Shown here piece after piece: positions 1-11,020 of a stretch of DNA of 39,108 nucleotides (the first letter of the stretch is position 1; every line of letters starts with the position of its first letter). Source of the stretch: Phytophthora quininea. Its lineage: Eukaryota > Oomycota > Peronosporomycetes > Peronosporales > Peronosporaceae. Location: positions 1 to 39,108 of the forward strand of contig JAAVTG010000341.1 in assembly GCA_011947345.1 (NCBI GenBank), in the 5' to 3' direction. A program made the position numbers and the translations under genes. Under the pieces are notes generated by a model that was not told the origin of the DNA, made no database searches, and was given only the letters and a program-made list of their open reading frames with translations.

Positions 1-1087
1 CTCCGCGAATAAAGCATCAGGCAACCAATTATACATACAATGAAGTGCTCTAGCGCCTGCCGCCGCTCTTCTACAAATGTTGCGTCCATATTCCCCGTCC
101 AGCGTTTCTCTGGAAGAGGTGGTATAATGGTTCCTGTCAGGGTCCCACGAATAAGTCTCTCACATCACTCTTTCCATCGTAAATGCAAGCTCTGTAGGGT
201 TACCTCGAAAATGCATGAGAAGGCGTTGATGAAGCCACTCAAAGTCACTAAACCGCCTCTTTACTTGAGCCGTCGTGCACGGGAAGTGTGAACAGTTTGT
301 CTGCACCAAACCACAAAACATCAAGGACCATATACACATGTTACGGTCCCAGAACACGAATACAACATATATAAACATCATACCTTGGTCGAGATTACGT
401 ACTGGGTATAGCGTGAATACCCTGACCCCACGACGACGGGAGTACTCACAGAGACTTCAAAAGACCGTTTGAACTCGGGTGCAGATTCCTCGGGCAGCTT
501 TCATCAACATTTAGTCATCCAATAGCACAACAAAAACACACCGTTTCACTAGCAGCACTTACCACATTGTCAACTGGCTGCTCTAACTGAAAATCAGCCA
601 GCGGGAGCGACTCCCGGAGTAGAGACTTTGCATTTGGCACTTGCCAGTGCTTTGCACCAGTGCCACAAGCTTCATGGCCACAAACCAGCAGTCTTTATTC
701 AGCTTCTCCTGGGACTTGCCTCCACTTGCTAGTCTCCAAATCTGCAGCAGCAAGAAAACCACGTCAACTGCTGTTTGGTATTTGACTCCCTTCTATGCGA
801 TGACCTCTCGATTGGCGTCGTTCATCAACCGAGCACGACGGATGAAAGCCGCCCCTCTGTGCCCCCAACGAAGCCGTCCGAGTCCGTGTCCACCTGATTA
901 GAAAATAAGTAGAATTGAATAATGTTATTGAGGATTTTTAGGTTTGTAAGCAGTGACCGCGCCGTACGATGTGGAAGAGCCGCGAGTAGAGCACGCCCTC
1001 CTCGCTGAGGAACTTAATGGGTCCGTTGGGGTACATGATGTTGAACTCGCCACCTCCGCCGCTCGGCGACCGCCCCATGCCGAGCAT
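1..1087 (-). CDS. EH-domain plus PX-domain protein, sorting-nexin-like (3' part beyond the window)
   Basis: Probably an endosomal or endocytic trafficking protein: EH domains bind NPF peptides and PX domains bind phosphoinositides. The start ATG is at 1087. Exon 1 (968-1087) encodes a Gly-rich N-terminus ending YSRLFHI. After a 74-nt intron (894-967) exon 2 gives the EF-hand-like loop DTDSDGFVGG, followed by FIRRARLMNDANREV and then IWRLASGGK and CWFVAMKLVALVQ, the typical EH helix order. Later exons carry the PX core: FEVSVSTP, RYTQYVIST, VKRRFSDFEWLHQRLL and then TIIPPLPEKRW, with the RRFSDF and PPLP lipid-binding signatures. The last visible exon ends EERRQALEHFI before a donor near position 36. 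Two apparent one-base deletions break the frame, near 852-856 and in the AAA run at 651-653. The intron after NREV has no good GT donor, so that junction is uncertain. Domain calls are firm; exact splicing is not. Confidence 0.8.
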
Positions 1088-1538
1088 CGTCCCAACGGAT
1101 GTTGAGCTTTTCTTTCTGGTCTGGAAGCCGGACTCCGAATTACTTTATTCGTAGTAGGGGTAGGTAAATGTTAGCATAATTGCACGCAGAAACTGGAGTT
1201 ATAAGAATTGAAGTCGCGCGCAGTGCTAAACAAACTAGAAGGCACAATGTGCTCGATAATAAAGAGAGCTTTCTAACAGAACAGGCTGAAGGCAAGTACG
1301 TCGTGCTACCATTGCTGTGGAGACCAGGAAATGGTGGCCATTGTTTAGAGCCATTTCTGAAAGATCGCTTGAAGTCCGTGCGCCACCGACCGTACAGCTA
1401 TTCACACAGACGGCTTTTTGATTCGCTGGAGTTACTGGGTGTAGGGTTAATCTGCAGGTTGTGTGACCCTAGCCAGAATTGAAAGCGGCGGCACGCTCAA
1501 ACCGCCATTTCGCGCCCAAGCAACTCGAACCCGTTCAT
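1088..1538. other. Intergenic region between divergent EH-PX and GID8 genes
   Basis: This 450-bp stretch separates two genes transcribed away from each other, so it should hold both promoters. Small open frames here (for example 1180-1482) show no recognisable protein and lack coding character. The only element I can point to is the initiator-like sequence at 1495-1510, listed separately. Confidence 0.5.
1495..1510 (+). promoter_or_regulatory. Oomycete initiator-like element upstream of GID8
   Basis: The sequence GCTCAAACCGCCATTT matches 13 of 16 positions of the published oomycete core promoter GCTCATTYYNCAWTTT. It lies about 30-45 nt before the GID8 ATG, a plausible place for a transcription start. 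This is a motif match only; no other initiator of similar quality was found in the window. Confidence 0.35.
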
Positions 1539-2603
1539 ATGCGCGGCTACTCTCGCAACGTGACGCTGGGCAGCTCCAGCCACCGCCTGGGCCCGGCCGA
1601 AGTGGGCTGCAGCGACTCTCCGTCCAACGAGCGCCGCTGGAAGAAGCACAGCGCTCGTCGACGCATGCGCGTGTCCAAGGAGTGCGTCGTTCTAAGTCGT
1701 TTCTTAATCTTTATTAACATTGATTTACTGGCGCTCTAGGTCCATGAACCGCCTGGTAATGGATTACCTGGTCGGCAAAGGCTACCGAGAGGTGGCGGAA
1801 GCTTTCTGGAGAGACTCGGCCACCAAACGTACGCAGAACCCGAGCTTTAAAGTTTAGAAATGCTGCAGTTACTGACTCCTTTGTCGGCTGGAGCAGCTCA
1901 CGTCGACTTGCAGTCCGTGCAGGAGCGCATGAGCATCCAGCAACTGCTGCTCAAGGGCCAGATCCAAAAGGCGCGCGGCAAGCTCACCAACATGGACCCA
2001 GAGGTGGGTATCGAAAGAGCAACTTCAACTTTATTGGTTGCTGACAGTGTCTGGTGCCAGTTTCTGGAGAAGAACAGCGGCATGGACTTTTTGTTGGCCA
2101 AGCAAGAGCTCATCGAGCTCATCAGGGCGCACAACATCGAGGAGGCTCTACAGTTTGCCATCAAGAACCTCGCCCCGTTCGGTCAAAAGAGTGTGAGTTT
2201 TGATACAGTAGGCTCCAGGCGTGGCACCGGGATAAGAAGGATGCTTACAGTGGTTACTTTGGTGGTCGACGTAGCCTCAATTCCTCCACGAGATTGAGAG
2301 GACCATGTCCGTGATCGCGTTCAAGGACCCGTCAATGTCGCCACTTGGGCACCTGTTGGAGCAGGCTCAACGTCGCCGCGTCGCTGACGAGGTCAATTCT
2401 GCAATCCTGCGCAGTCAAAAGCAGGAGCTGGGTGCGTTGGCTAAAGATTTGGCGCTTCTTTTCTGGCGTAGAACCCTCATATTTTCGTTGCAGAGCCCAT
2501 GCTACCTACAATGGTGCAGCAGTTTCATTACATGGAGGACCAACTGGAATCCAAGTTGAGTCGTCGCTCGCAAGGTATTCGCGTCGAAGACTCTTCGCAC
2601 TAA
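1539..2603 (+). CDS. GID8: LisH/CTLH protein, GID8 (TWA1) homolog of the GID/CTLH ubiquitin ligase
   Basis: GID8 is a scaffold subunit of the GID/CTLH E3 ubiquitin ligase, which in yeast targets gluconeogenic enzymes. Six exons join cleanly with no frame break: 1539-1681, 1740-1828, 1897-2003, 2061-2192, 2275-2431 and 2494-2603, giving 245 residues, close to the usual family size. After a basic, low-complexity first 45 residues comes the LisH motif (MNRLVMDYLVGKGYREVAEAF). The CTLH segment follows (IQKARGKL, LLAKQELIELIRAHNIEEALQFA), then the CRA-type C-terminus (FLHEIERTMSVIAFKD, SPLGHLLE, VADEVNSAIL). Introns are 58-82 nt with GTGCGT, GTACGC, GTGGGT and GTGAGT donors. The gene is convergent with the Lines homolog, leaving about 145 bp between the stops. 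Confidence 0.9.
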
Positions 2604-2748
2604 GGCGATCTGCAGCGTTGCCAATGGCAACTTGCCATTTGCATTTGTTTCGTGCTGCTGGCTTGGCCTTTCGTTCATTCTACTGCGTTGTGTTTTCGTC
2701 CGTGTTCCGTTGTCCGGTAGCACTCAAAGTCAAACTAACAAAAATAAT

Positions 2749-4327
2749 TTATAATACTTCATCACTTTGTTCGTAGAGCTGCTCGATGGCCAGCAACCTT
2801 CTGGTTAGAGGCTTGGCATTGTATGGGAACAGATCTGCAGCCACGAGCCGATCAATCTCCATTCGTAATCGAATTAAAACGCTCAATACTCCTTCAAGAC
2901 GTTCCTGGGAGTCCAGCTTTTTCTTGCTGCTTTCCCAATTCGAGCTCAAACGCCGCAGGTACCACACCAAGTATTTGAGCATCTGTGTTTCTGCAATATG
3001 GATTAACAAGAAGAGCAAGTAAGTACCTGAAAATGGAATTCATGGCACACTGTACAGAAACTCACCGTTCGAAACTAGAAGATCCAGTAGTACTAAGTGA
3101 TCTCGTTCCAGATTGTCAACAAAATCGGCGAAAAGCAAGTCGGGGTTATACTCTGCAGTCACATATTCAAGAAGACTGGAGGTCCATGGATTTTGTCGAG
3201 ATAACTGGCTGAAAACACCACTAGAGGCATCGGCAAGTGCGACCAAGCGTGAAAGAGTTCCCAGCACTTCAACCATCACGTCGTCTTCCTCAGATATCAC
3301 GATAAAGAGCTTTCGCCGTGCTGGCAATTCACCCACAAACTTGAGAGGACGTTCTTGGGCTCTAGAGATGGTATCAGTACCGCCTCTAGTTAACAGCGGT
3401 GAGCTCAGAAGAGCAGCACCTATGCTGCTGACACACAATAGCCATTGCTGAAGAAAAGGATATTGGCCGTTGCTGCTTATAAATGCCTCTTCGGTAGACG
3501 CGGTCGAAGATCGTTCGTTGCTGAGATGCCTCAATGCTTCGGTAGTGCAAGATGAATTGACCACCCATACGAGGCACCCTCGAGCCATCCTGAATACAGT
3601 CCTGCTAACGGGTCCGTCTCATTTCCATCGCTGTTTTCTCTCCACTGACTCACGAGCTTGTGAAATCCCGTTATAACGCCGAGGACGGCACACGACACAA
3701 ATGTTGGTTGTGAGTCGTAGTCTATCTGAACAAATGTTTTTCCGACAAGAGCGTTCATGAACAGAGTCAAAGTCGACATACTCGAAATCTCCATGCTCTC
3801 CAGGTCTAACATGTACTGTGTCAGCTCGCGCATGAACATCAGTGCCTCGTAACGTCCGGACACCCCAACATTACATCCACCAACGACGTTGTACACAGTA
3901 GCCAACACCACCTCCAAATTCTCCAGCATCGCTTGAATAAACGGCGTTCTTTCCTCGTCATCTCGAGCACTCTCCATCTTGATGAGCTCACGCAACAACT
4001 GGAAGCGAAACCCACTGACCTCTCTCCAGGCTGCAGTTGGCGCAGTCACAAGTTCTCTGACATTCGCAAAGCGTTTACAATCAGATTTCGTCTAGTGTTT
4101 GCATTAACCCCAAAAATTGCTCACTGGACGATGTCGTGAGCCTCTCGTGGCTCTAAAACGCTGTCTCCGAGAGACTTTTGAAGCTCTTCCTTCGCTGCAA
4201 ATGCCACCAGCACATCTTCATGGTCCAGCAATGCTACCAACGTCGTCAGTTCCTTGCCAACAGTTCCCTGAGCTCGACGAAGCTCGGCGCCACTCGCAGT
4301 GACACGCTGCACCACGTTCCAGTCCAT
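2749..4327 (-). CDS. LINS1: Lines homolog (LINS-like protein)
   Basis: Lines proteins are alpha-helical, HEAT/ARM-like proteins; the Drosophila member acts in patterning, but the molecular role in protists is unknown. The ATG at 4327 opens MDWNVVQRV. Exons are 4125-4327, 3654-4056, 3066-3589 and 2749-2990. The hallmark is near the C-terminus: across the 75-nt intron 2991-3065 the exons join to read LLDLLVSNETQMLKYLVWYL, which matches the conserved LINES C-terminal segment (LLDFLxSxETxFLxYxxxYLK). Exon 2 has helical repeats (FRFQLLRELIKMES, YEALMFMRELTQYML). The junction between exons 2 and 3 changes frame by one base: phase 0 after HKL leads into DGSRVP, while the frame that runs on to the C-terminus is the one reading CLVWVVNSS. 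Either an acceptor is misplaced or bases are missing near 3580. It shares a divergent promoter with the ankyrin gene. Confidence 0.72.
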
Positions 4328-4405
4328 TTTTATAACTACAAACATTTGATTGGTCGAAAATCCGCGATCTTGAAGCTTGAAAAGCTTACGAAAAAGATCG
4401 AGACG
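4328..4405. promoter_or_regulatory. Compact bidirectional promoter with CCAAT box
   Basis: Only 78 bp separate the start codons of the Lines homolog (minus) and the ankyrin pseudokinase (plus). The interval contains ATTGG at 4349-4353, which is a CCAAT box read on the minus strand. Both promoters, or at least both 5' leaders, must be packed here. Confidence 0.45.
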
Positions 4406-7171
4406 ATGGACATGGTGGAGGTGGCGGACTCGGACGGCGGATCTGCAGCTCCCAGTAATGCAGTGGCGGACAAGGTAAGCGCCCCTTTTGTCCAATGTGT
4501 TCGGAACTGACATCTTTTGCTACAGTTCGGAGCCACTGCTTTGCATCTGCTCTGCATGGATGAGACCATATCGATGGATATGTTACGAGAGCTGTTGATT
4601 ATGTGCTCAGACGACTGCTTTAACCAAGATGTGGTACGTTTCGCCTTAGCAACCACAGTACTACCGAATTGACGAACTGATGAGAAACCAGTACGGCCGA
4701 TCACCCCTTCACTACATTTGCATGAATCAAGCTGTGTCGTCCGAGATGCTGTGGCTGTTTTTCGACCGAGGGAACGAACTTGTTCGCCAGACGGACAAGG
4801 TAAAGAACATGTAGAACCGGTATATATCTGAAGGTAACCATGTCTCTATGTGTTTTATTTGCTGCGGTAGGATGGCAGGACACCTTTGCATTATCTTTGC
4901 GGCAACGCATTTATAACGCCACAGGTTCTCGAGATTCTGTTCGACGCCTGGCCGAGCGCAGCCCTGGTGGCAGATATGGTGCCCATATATCTACTAAAAC
5001 AGTATTGAGGCGTCCGTACTAACTGTTGCTGTAGGAATTCAAGCTCCCAGTGCAATATTTAGTGGAAAACGCTTCATCCTCTCCTGAAGTTACAGCTTTG
5101 CTTGTCTGTGGACTGACATCATATCGACACAGATATGAGTTTTTGAACAGGAGCAGTCATTACGCACGCTTTTTCCAAGATGGGGAACTTATCCATGTTA
5201 ACACAAACGTCGCCATGGATTCAAATACGGCGACAAGAGTGTTGATAATTTTTACTCATCACCACTAATCCTTGACCACGAGCACAAAATACTCCTTCAC
5301 CTAAAAACCGCAGTACGTATGGTATGACCTATTGTGTGAGGATGTGTGATCGAGAGTACTAATAAATTACTGGCCAGAGCGAAATTCGCGGTGATCACCT
5401 CGAGTATATTCCAACAGTCCACGAAATATTTGACGGCGCTAAAAGGAGGGTGGCTCTGCGTAACATGGATGTCGCGCCTGAGGATCAGAACGGGTATTTT
5501 GCACGATTTGATTTTGTACAAGGCACAAAGCTACGGGAATCATCTAAATCATAGGTCTGGTGTGGATGTTAGCAGAGATGGGTCAGTGATCCTTGATCAT
5601 GCACTCGTGATGGAAGCTCCAATATACACTCTGGAAGAAATGAGGATGGAAAAACTGTGGGACACTGAAGTCGTTCGCTCTGTAACCACAGAAGTCGCGA
5701 ATTGCTTACACTTTTGGCACTGTGATGCGCGTGCGGTTCACGGAAATATTGTACGCTGCCTTACTATCTATCTAGGAAACCTAATGTAACAATATTTGCA
5801 TTTTTCCAGACGCTTCAAAACATTGGACAATTCGAGAACCGGGGGCTATGTCTGTACAATGTGCGTGCGAGCCGAGAATTTCATCGACAACGGTCAGTCG
5901 GCTCGCGCAGCATTACGCTGAGTTCCTGTCCACCTGAAGCCGCCAAAGCTTTTGTTGACAAAGAGGAGTTCTTACCCACACCAGCTTCCGATATATGGCA
6001 GTTTGGATGCGTTGTGTACGTGGTTTAGGTCGATAGGCCAAGGATAACATCCTCGTAACTAACGGAATTGTTGAGTGTTGAAATGCTGTAGGTACAACCT
6101 TCTTACAGGAAACACCATCCTTGAGCGACTGGCACCTTGGATCCATTCTGTTGGACACGAGCAGGTTTTACACTTGATCTGCTCGATAACGGACGGTGCT
6201 CTTGAACCAATCATTGCTGAAACGAACCCAGAATTCCAACTCCTTTTGCGAAGGACATTGGTGGTGAATCCGAATTATCGTTGGGGGATTGATCGACTAA
6301 TGGTTTGTTCTTAGAGTATGAGTATGTGACGGCTGCATTCGCTAATCTGGTGCCTGAAATTACAGCAAACTTCCGACGAGTCGTCACAAGTATCATTTGC
6401 CACAAGCGAAACCTCATCGGAGGATTTTATCGGGAACTCGCTCCAGCAGAAGGCGGACGAGGTGCTAACAGGTGGGACTCGACCAGCTAAGCATGCGCAA
6501 GCGCAGCTCGAGTTCATGAAAAATGAACAATCTACCTTGCGCCACTCACTTCTTTCAACCAAAGCCCAGCTACAAACAAGTGAGCAACTACGATCCGATC
6601 TTCAGGTGCAAGTGGAAAACCTTCAAGCTCTGATGGCGTACGAATCTCAGCTGAAAAGTGAAGCACAGCTCGAGTCGCAGCTTCTTGCACGGAATCATCA
6701 AGCGATGACCCTTCAGCTGCACACGATGGTGGAAATGGTGGTCAACCTTGTACCTCTGGCTCGGAAGGTAATCAAAGTCGTCAAAGTGCTATTCGTCGCT
6801 AACCTGTGCTTCTGTTACTGTTCAGGTTTACGGTTCCGCCGCGGACGATTTTCTCTCTCGTACTCTCTCGCAAGTTACGGGAGATAATTCTCCTTCGTAT
6901 TTCCCGGCACCTTTCACCACTACACAACAAAAGAATGGGATAACGCAGTTGGTAAAAACAACTGCAGCAATCCGTGCTGGCCCAAGGCTGTGTCCAAAAG
7001 TGGGCTAGTGGCTCGCAATCGAGCGCAGTCGCTGCAGCTGAATTGGCATCTTACGTCGGCAATAACAAGAATGCAGACGAAATTCCCGGCAGCAACGACA
7101 AAACGGGAAAAATTCCGTCAGCTCTGCAGCCTCAATGGCTTAACGTTGTCTTCAAATTCCGCTCTCGTTAA
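4406..7171 (+). CDS. Ankyrin-repeat pseudokinase with C-terminal coiled coil
   Basis: Start ATG at 4406 (MDMVEVADSDGG). Exons 4406-4474, 4526-4633, 4692-4799 and 4871-4978 carry successive ankyrin repeats (GATALHLLCM, GRSPLHYICMN, GRTPLHYLCGN), one per exon; a weaker repeat (FKLPVQYLVEN) begins exon 5. Exons 5-8 (5035-5312, 5378-5750, 5810-6015, 6092-6303) form a protein-kinase fold: LVMEAPIYTLEEM (hinge), VANCLHFWH (helix E), CPPEA (APE-like), ASDIWQFGCVVYNLLTG (DxWxxG). Catalytic residues are missing: the HRD position reads VHGN, I find no DFG, and the VAIK-like strand reads VAMD. Exon 9 (6366-6767) is a Gln-rich coiled coil (QSTLRHSLLSTKAQLQTSEQ). Frame breaks occur near 5239-5244 and around 5540-5560, and the last ~200 bp is ambiguous between frames. 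A role as a scaffold or regulator is inference. Confidence 0.7.
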
Positions 7172-7226
7172 AGTAAACTAAAGTTTACTTAAGCAAAACT
7201 TTTCGTTAACATTGTTCAAATTCAAA

Positions 7227-9025
7227 ATGGCGCGGGCTCCGATACGTGGTTCGCGGGCTGTGGAGTCGTACCTGCGCAACTTCGAGGGCGAGAAGACTCG
7301 CTACCAGGAGATCCTCGAGATCACACTTTGCTACGGCGTGCAGTGCCTAGCGCGTGCCTATTCGCTCAAAGGCCTCAGCTGCAACGAGCTGCGCACAATA
7401 ACAGGTTATAAACACCATTTTATTTATCAACTCCTCCTCCTAATCGCATTATTCTTAACCAGATTACGACAGGGCCAAGAACCGAGACTTTTACGTGCGC
7501 AATGCGTCGCGTACGCCGACAGAGGAGTGATGCAGCGCACACCGGTGGAGTTGCGGCCTAAGCCATCCCATTCGTGGAGAGATGGGGAAGAGGACATGTC
7601 GGACTTCCCAGAGCCTGGAACTGTAGAGACGAGTGAGGCACGTGGGCCGTTGGAGAGTGCTAGGGATTTATTGGGAGCGTATGCTTCGAGGGATGCCGAG
7701 CACTTAGAGCGCGAGGAACGTGACGACGATGGTGAGAACAGTGTCAACGACGAATTTGGTGCGAAAAGTGAAGACGCGGGTCAGCATCATTTACAAGAGA
7801 AGCACCAGGGTGGGCCAGACTCACCAAGGGAAGTAAAGACTGCCAGCGCTGCAATGAGAAGCACGCACTCCCTTTATCTGAGAAGAATGAGCGTAAACAG
7901 CGGTCATTGCATCAGCAGAAACAGAAACAGTCGCCACCAATTCCTCGACATCTTCAACATGTTAAATCCAAGCTCCAGCCAGAGCTGAGCACCCGCCGCC
8001 AGAAGTTATTACGAGTTAAGAAAACTCAATCGCAGCGAATGGCGGAAACCTAGCGCGTGCTCGTCTCGCAGAGTACGACGCTCGGCGTGAGTTGCAGGAT
8101 GTTCGTGAACGACGCCTTGGTCCGAAGAAGATGTCTTTGAACGAAATAACCAAAGGTAAGTTCTGATACGGAAGACAATTTGTACTTGTGGTTGTATTGA
8201 CGTATTTGTCTTATTCACAGGTGCTGCCGCATTGGAGATAGCTGACGATTTTGTGAGGAGTCCTCTGATGGACAAATTTGGCAATGGCAATCGGACCGAA
8301 CCCAATCGGCAAGCAGGGTAAGATCTCGTGTGTTTCTCGAGATATAAGCTGGCCGGTGTTGCTGACGCGTATTGCACCAATCCTAGCGATCTCAACCAGG
8401 AGCGCCAACCGCACAATGATCCCTTGAAAGAGGAACTTTATGGTACTACCGCACTCGACGAATCATTTTTGGGATGCAAGCCTCCGCCGAAACCACAGCG
8501 TCGGAAAACTATGTCGACACGTCCAAAACGAAGTAAGTCGTTAAAGGCGGCGTTTGTTGTTGGCTGACAGGACTGACTCGCTGATGCTCTGTACAGATTA
8601 CAATGGTTGGCTGGGTGATTTTGGTCCGCTGCACACGAAAACAGTTCGACCAGAATGGGATGAAGCCGATACTGGCGCGAATGACACTGCTCAACGTGAG
8701 TTCGCTCTACTTTGTATAAATAATTGGAGTTGGTGCTAACGTGTGACCATAGGCGCTGAAGGCAGCAAATTCGAATGGAATTTCGAGCAGTAAGGAAATT
8801 GCTAGTAGTTGCATGCTCCTTTTGGCTTACTAACTCTTTGTTTTTAGCCTTCCTGATGGTCGTCATGAGACCGTGGGCCACCACAAGCCACATGATGCGA
8901 ATGCTCGAGCGCGGTTTGAATCCGAAGACACCGGCAGAGTGGATATCGATTTGTCTGACGACGCCAGCGATTCCCACAGCGTGAATTCCGATCCAGTATT
9001 TCGGTGGCTTAAAGACGCAGTTTAG
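7227..9025 (+). CDS. Hypothetical multi-exon protein, acidic and low-complexity
   Basis: I do not recognise this family. The ATG at 7227 starts a well-ordered N-terminus (RAVESYLRNFEGEKTRYQEI, LEITLCYGVQCLARAYSLKG) that splices at about 7405 to DYDRAKNRDFYVRN. The centre is charged and probably disordered. Downstream exons, joined by clear GT-AG introns, read ARLAEYDARRELQDVRERRL, then ALEIADDFVRSPLMDKF, LNQERQPHNDPLKEELYG, WLGDFGPLHTKTVRPEWDEA, EGSKFEWNFEHLPDGRHETV and a C-terminus DPVFRWLKDAV with stop at 9023-9025. The frame breaks at 7521-7530 (GAGGAGTG, where one extra G restores TEEVMQRTP), near 7830-7860, and near 8050. The ATG is only 55 bp after the end of the previous gene. The gene seems real because exon ends and frames agree at six introns; function is unknown. 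Confidence 0.55.
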
Positions 9026-9066
9026 TTTCTGAATAATACTCTTAGCTGCCACAAAACTTTTAGTAT

Positions 9067-10917
9067 CTACGCAAGCACCACTCGAAATGCCACGGCAAGA
9101 TTAACCATCGAATAGATCAAGTAGTAGACCATAAGAAGTCTCCCATACCACGGTGGGCAGCGATACTTGTGATGGCGAAACACCAGCATGGAGGATGTGA
9201 GCGAGACCAACAAAAGCTCAACGAAATCCAGGCATGGATATCCAACGCGAGATCCTCGCTTCGACCCCGAATGCATGCGTACAGCATCGGCAGTCCCAAA
9301 CCAAGAAGTATGTTGAAGACTGGACCACCAAAACAACCTGCGATGGCCATTTGCGGGAAGCCAGCTCGTGCCACTGACACATCTGTGATGAGATCGCCCA
9401 CCGAATTGCCCCACGCAAGGACAGTCAGACCGAGCAGACTGTTACTGGCACGAGTAATATACCCCACTGCGACCAGTAATGCCATAAGTTCGTTCGCCAC
9501 GGTGTAGATCCAACATACACATGCAACAAAGGCCAATGTTAACAGGATACTTGATGATTTTGTCGACCGCGGTGCATGTGAACGGTGCGTCGTGAACGAT
9601 ATAATTCCACTAACACATCCTCCCAGAACAACCAGTACGTGCCACAATGGAACGCTATGCAAGGAACGCCCACCGAAGACATCAACATTGGCGTACCCAC
9701 TAGTAAGGGCTACCAGGAGAGGGACAGTGACCGGTGCTAAGCATGCCTTGGGGCGAGACCAGGATTCATCATCAAATAGCGGCACTGTGATGTCTCGTGC
9801 AAGAACCAGCAGCGCTTGTGGCACATAGAGAAGTTTCAGTACAACAGACTCGTTGCTTGAGAATATTTCCATGACGCGACGTTGAAGTCGCCATCGCCAC
9901 CGAAGATGTTTCTGCCATTCTGGAATTGGGCGTTCGTCACTAGTATCCACGTCAGCACGTTCCGAGTCAGCGATTAACGGCGATGACAGTGACTCCTCTT
10001 CAAACTCGAAATGCTCATCAAACACGCGACTCGAAAATTGGAGACCGCCTAGATTCGACATTTCCAAGCCATTCGGTTGGGGCTCATTGGCCGCGCCGTC
10101 ACCAGCCAGATCTTCCGCCTCTGGTCTCGTGATAAAACTATAATGATGTTCCGATCGCTCTACTCTTTTCGCTTCTTTTCCTCGTGGTGATAATGCGTGC
10201 CAGAACGCCGATATCATCATTGACGTTTTCTTAGACAACTCAGCATCTTGAAATTCCAGTTCAGCATTCCGAAACCTACTCACACAGGCAGGAAGCACCA
10301 CACTGCCCACATAAACTCCATAAAACGCCAAGAACAGCAACGCAGCTGCTGCAGTATCTCCTACATCTCCCCTCTGCCACTCATCGCCAGAAGTACCAAC
10401 AGCGCCAACGACACCAGCAACGCTCCAACGTCACGCACGAACGCCCAGCGCTGGACCTGCACGGCACTTGACACCGCAACTCCTCCTACCACCACCGTCG
10501 TGATGAACATGGCTCCACCGAGTAATTCATTGACCCCTGTCTCCCCACCCCTGAAGAGTACGCAGCAATTGCCGAGAAGACGTCGGGAGCTCCGTTGCCA
10601 AAGGCCAGGAAGGTAACACCCGAGACGTCGTGAGGGACGCGTAGTCTGTCGCTGAGAGTCGCTAATGTGGGGAGAAATAGCCATCTGCAGTGCTGCCCAC
10701 TGGTTATTAGGGAGAAAGTTAGAGGGAATTTGGCTACTGGAATACGGAACGTACGGAAGTAGAAGAGAGCGGCGAGCCAGAGCAGCAACATAGACGCTGA
10801 GAGCCACGGCAGACCTGCGAGCGAACAGTAGTGCAGATGGACGTAGTCTATGGAGAGCGGGCCAAGTGTCATGTTCGCCACGAACGGGTGCGCGTCGCAC
10901 GCCTTCGGCAGCTCCAT
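9067..10917 (-). CDS. NCLX/CCX-type sodium (cation)/calcium exchanger
   Basis: A membrane Ca2+/cation antiporter of the CaCA superfamily, closest in style to SLC8B1 (NCLX) and plant CCX proteins. The ATG at 10917 opens MELPKACDAH. The alpha-1 repeat reads FLAFGNGAPDVFSAIAAY followed by LLGGAMFITTVVVGGVA. The alpha-2 repeat reads LLGLTVLAWGNSVGDLITDV and GCFGGPVFNILLGLGLPML. Between them lies a long acidic cytoplasmic loop (about 10,000-10,260 region) and hydrophobic helices follow both repeats. The C-terminus ends YSMVNLAVAFRVVLA at the 9067 stop. No introns are needed. Three frame breaks each look like one missing base: in the CCCC run at 10548-10551, near 10385, and near 9217-9222. Adding one base at each joins about 600 residues into a full exchanger, so I read it as intact in the organism. 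Organelle or plasma-membrane placement cannot be told from the sequence. Confidence 0.85.
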
Positions 10918-11020
10918 CCTGAACAGCTTTGAATCAGAATTAGTGCAATTTAGGATTTATTATCAGAGATATTGATAAATAGAAGAAAAACATATGTTTC
11001 CTAAAGCAGGATAATTCTTT

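Noticed and set aside
9117..10340. Two or three separate exchanger genes or pseudogene status
   Set aside because: All parts of one exchanger are present in order, once each, and each break is repaired by one base; split genes or decay are less likely than consensus deletions.
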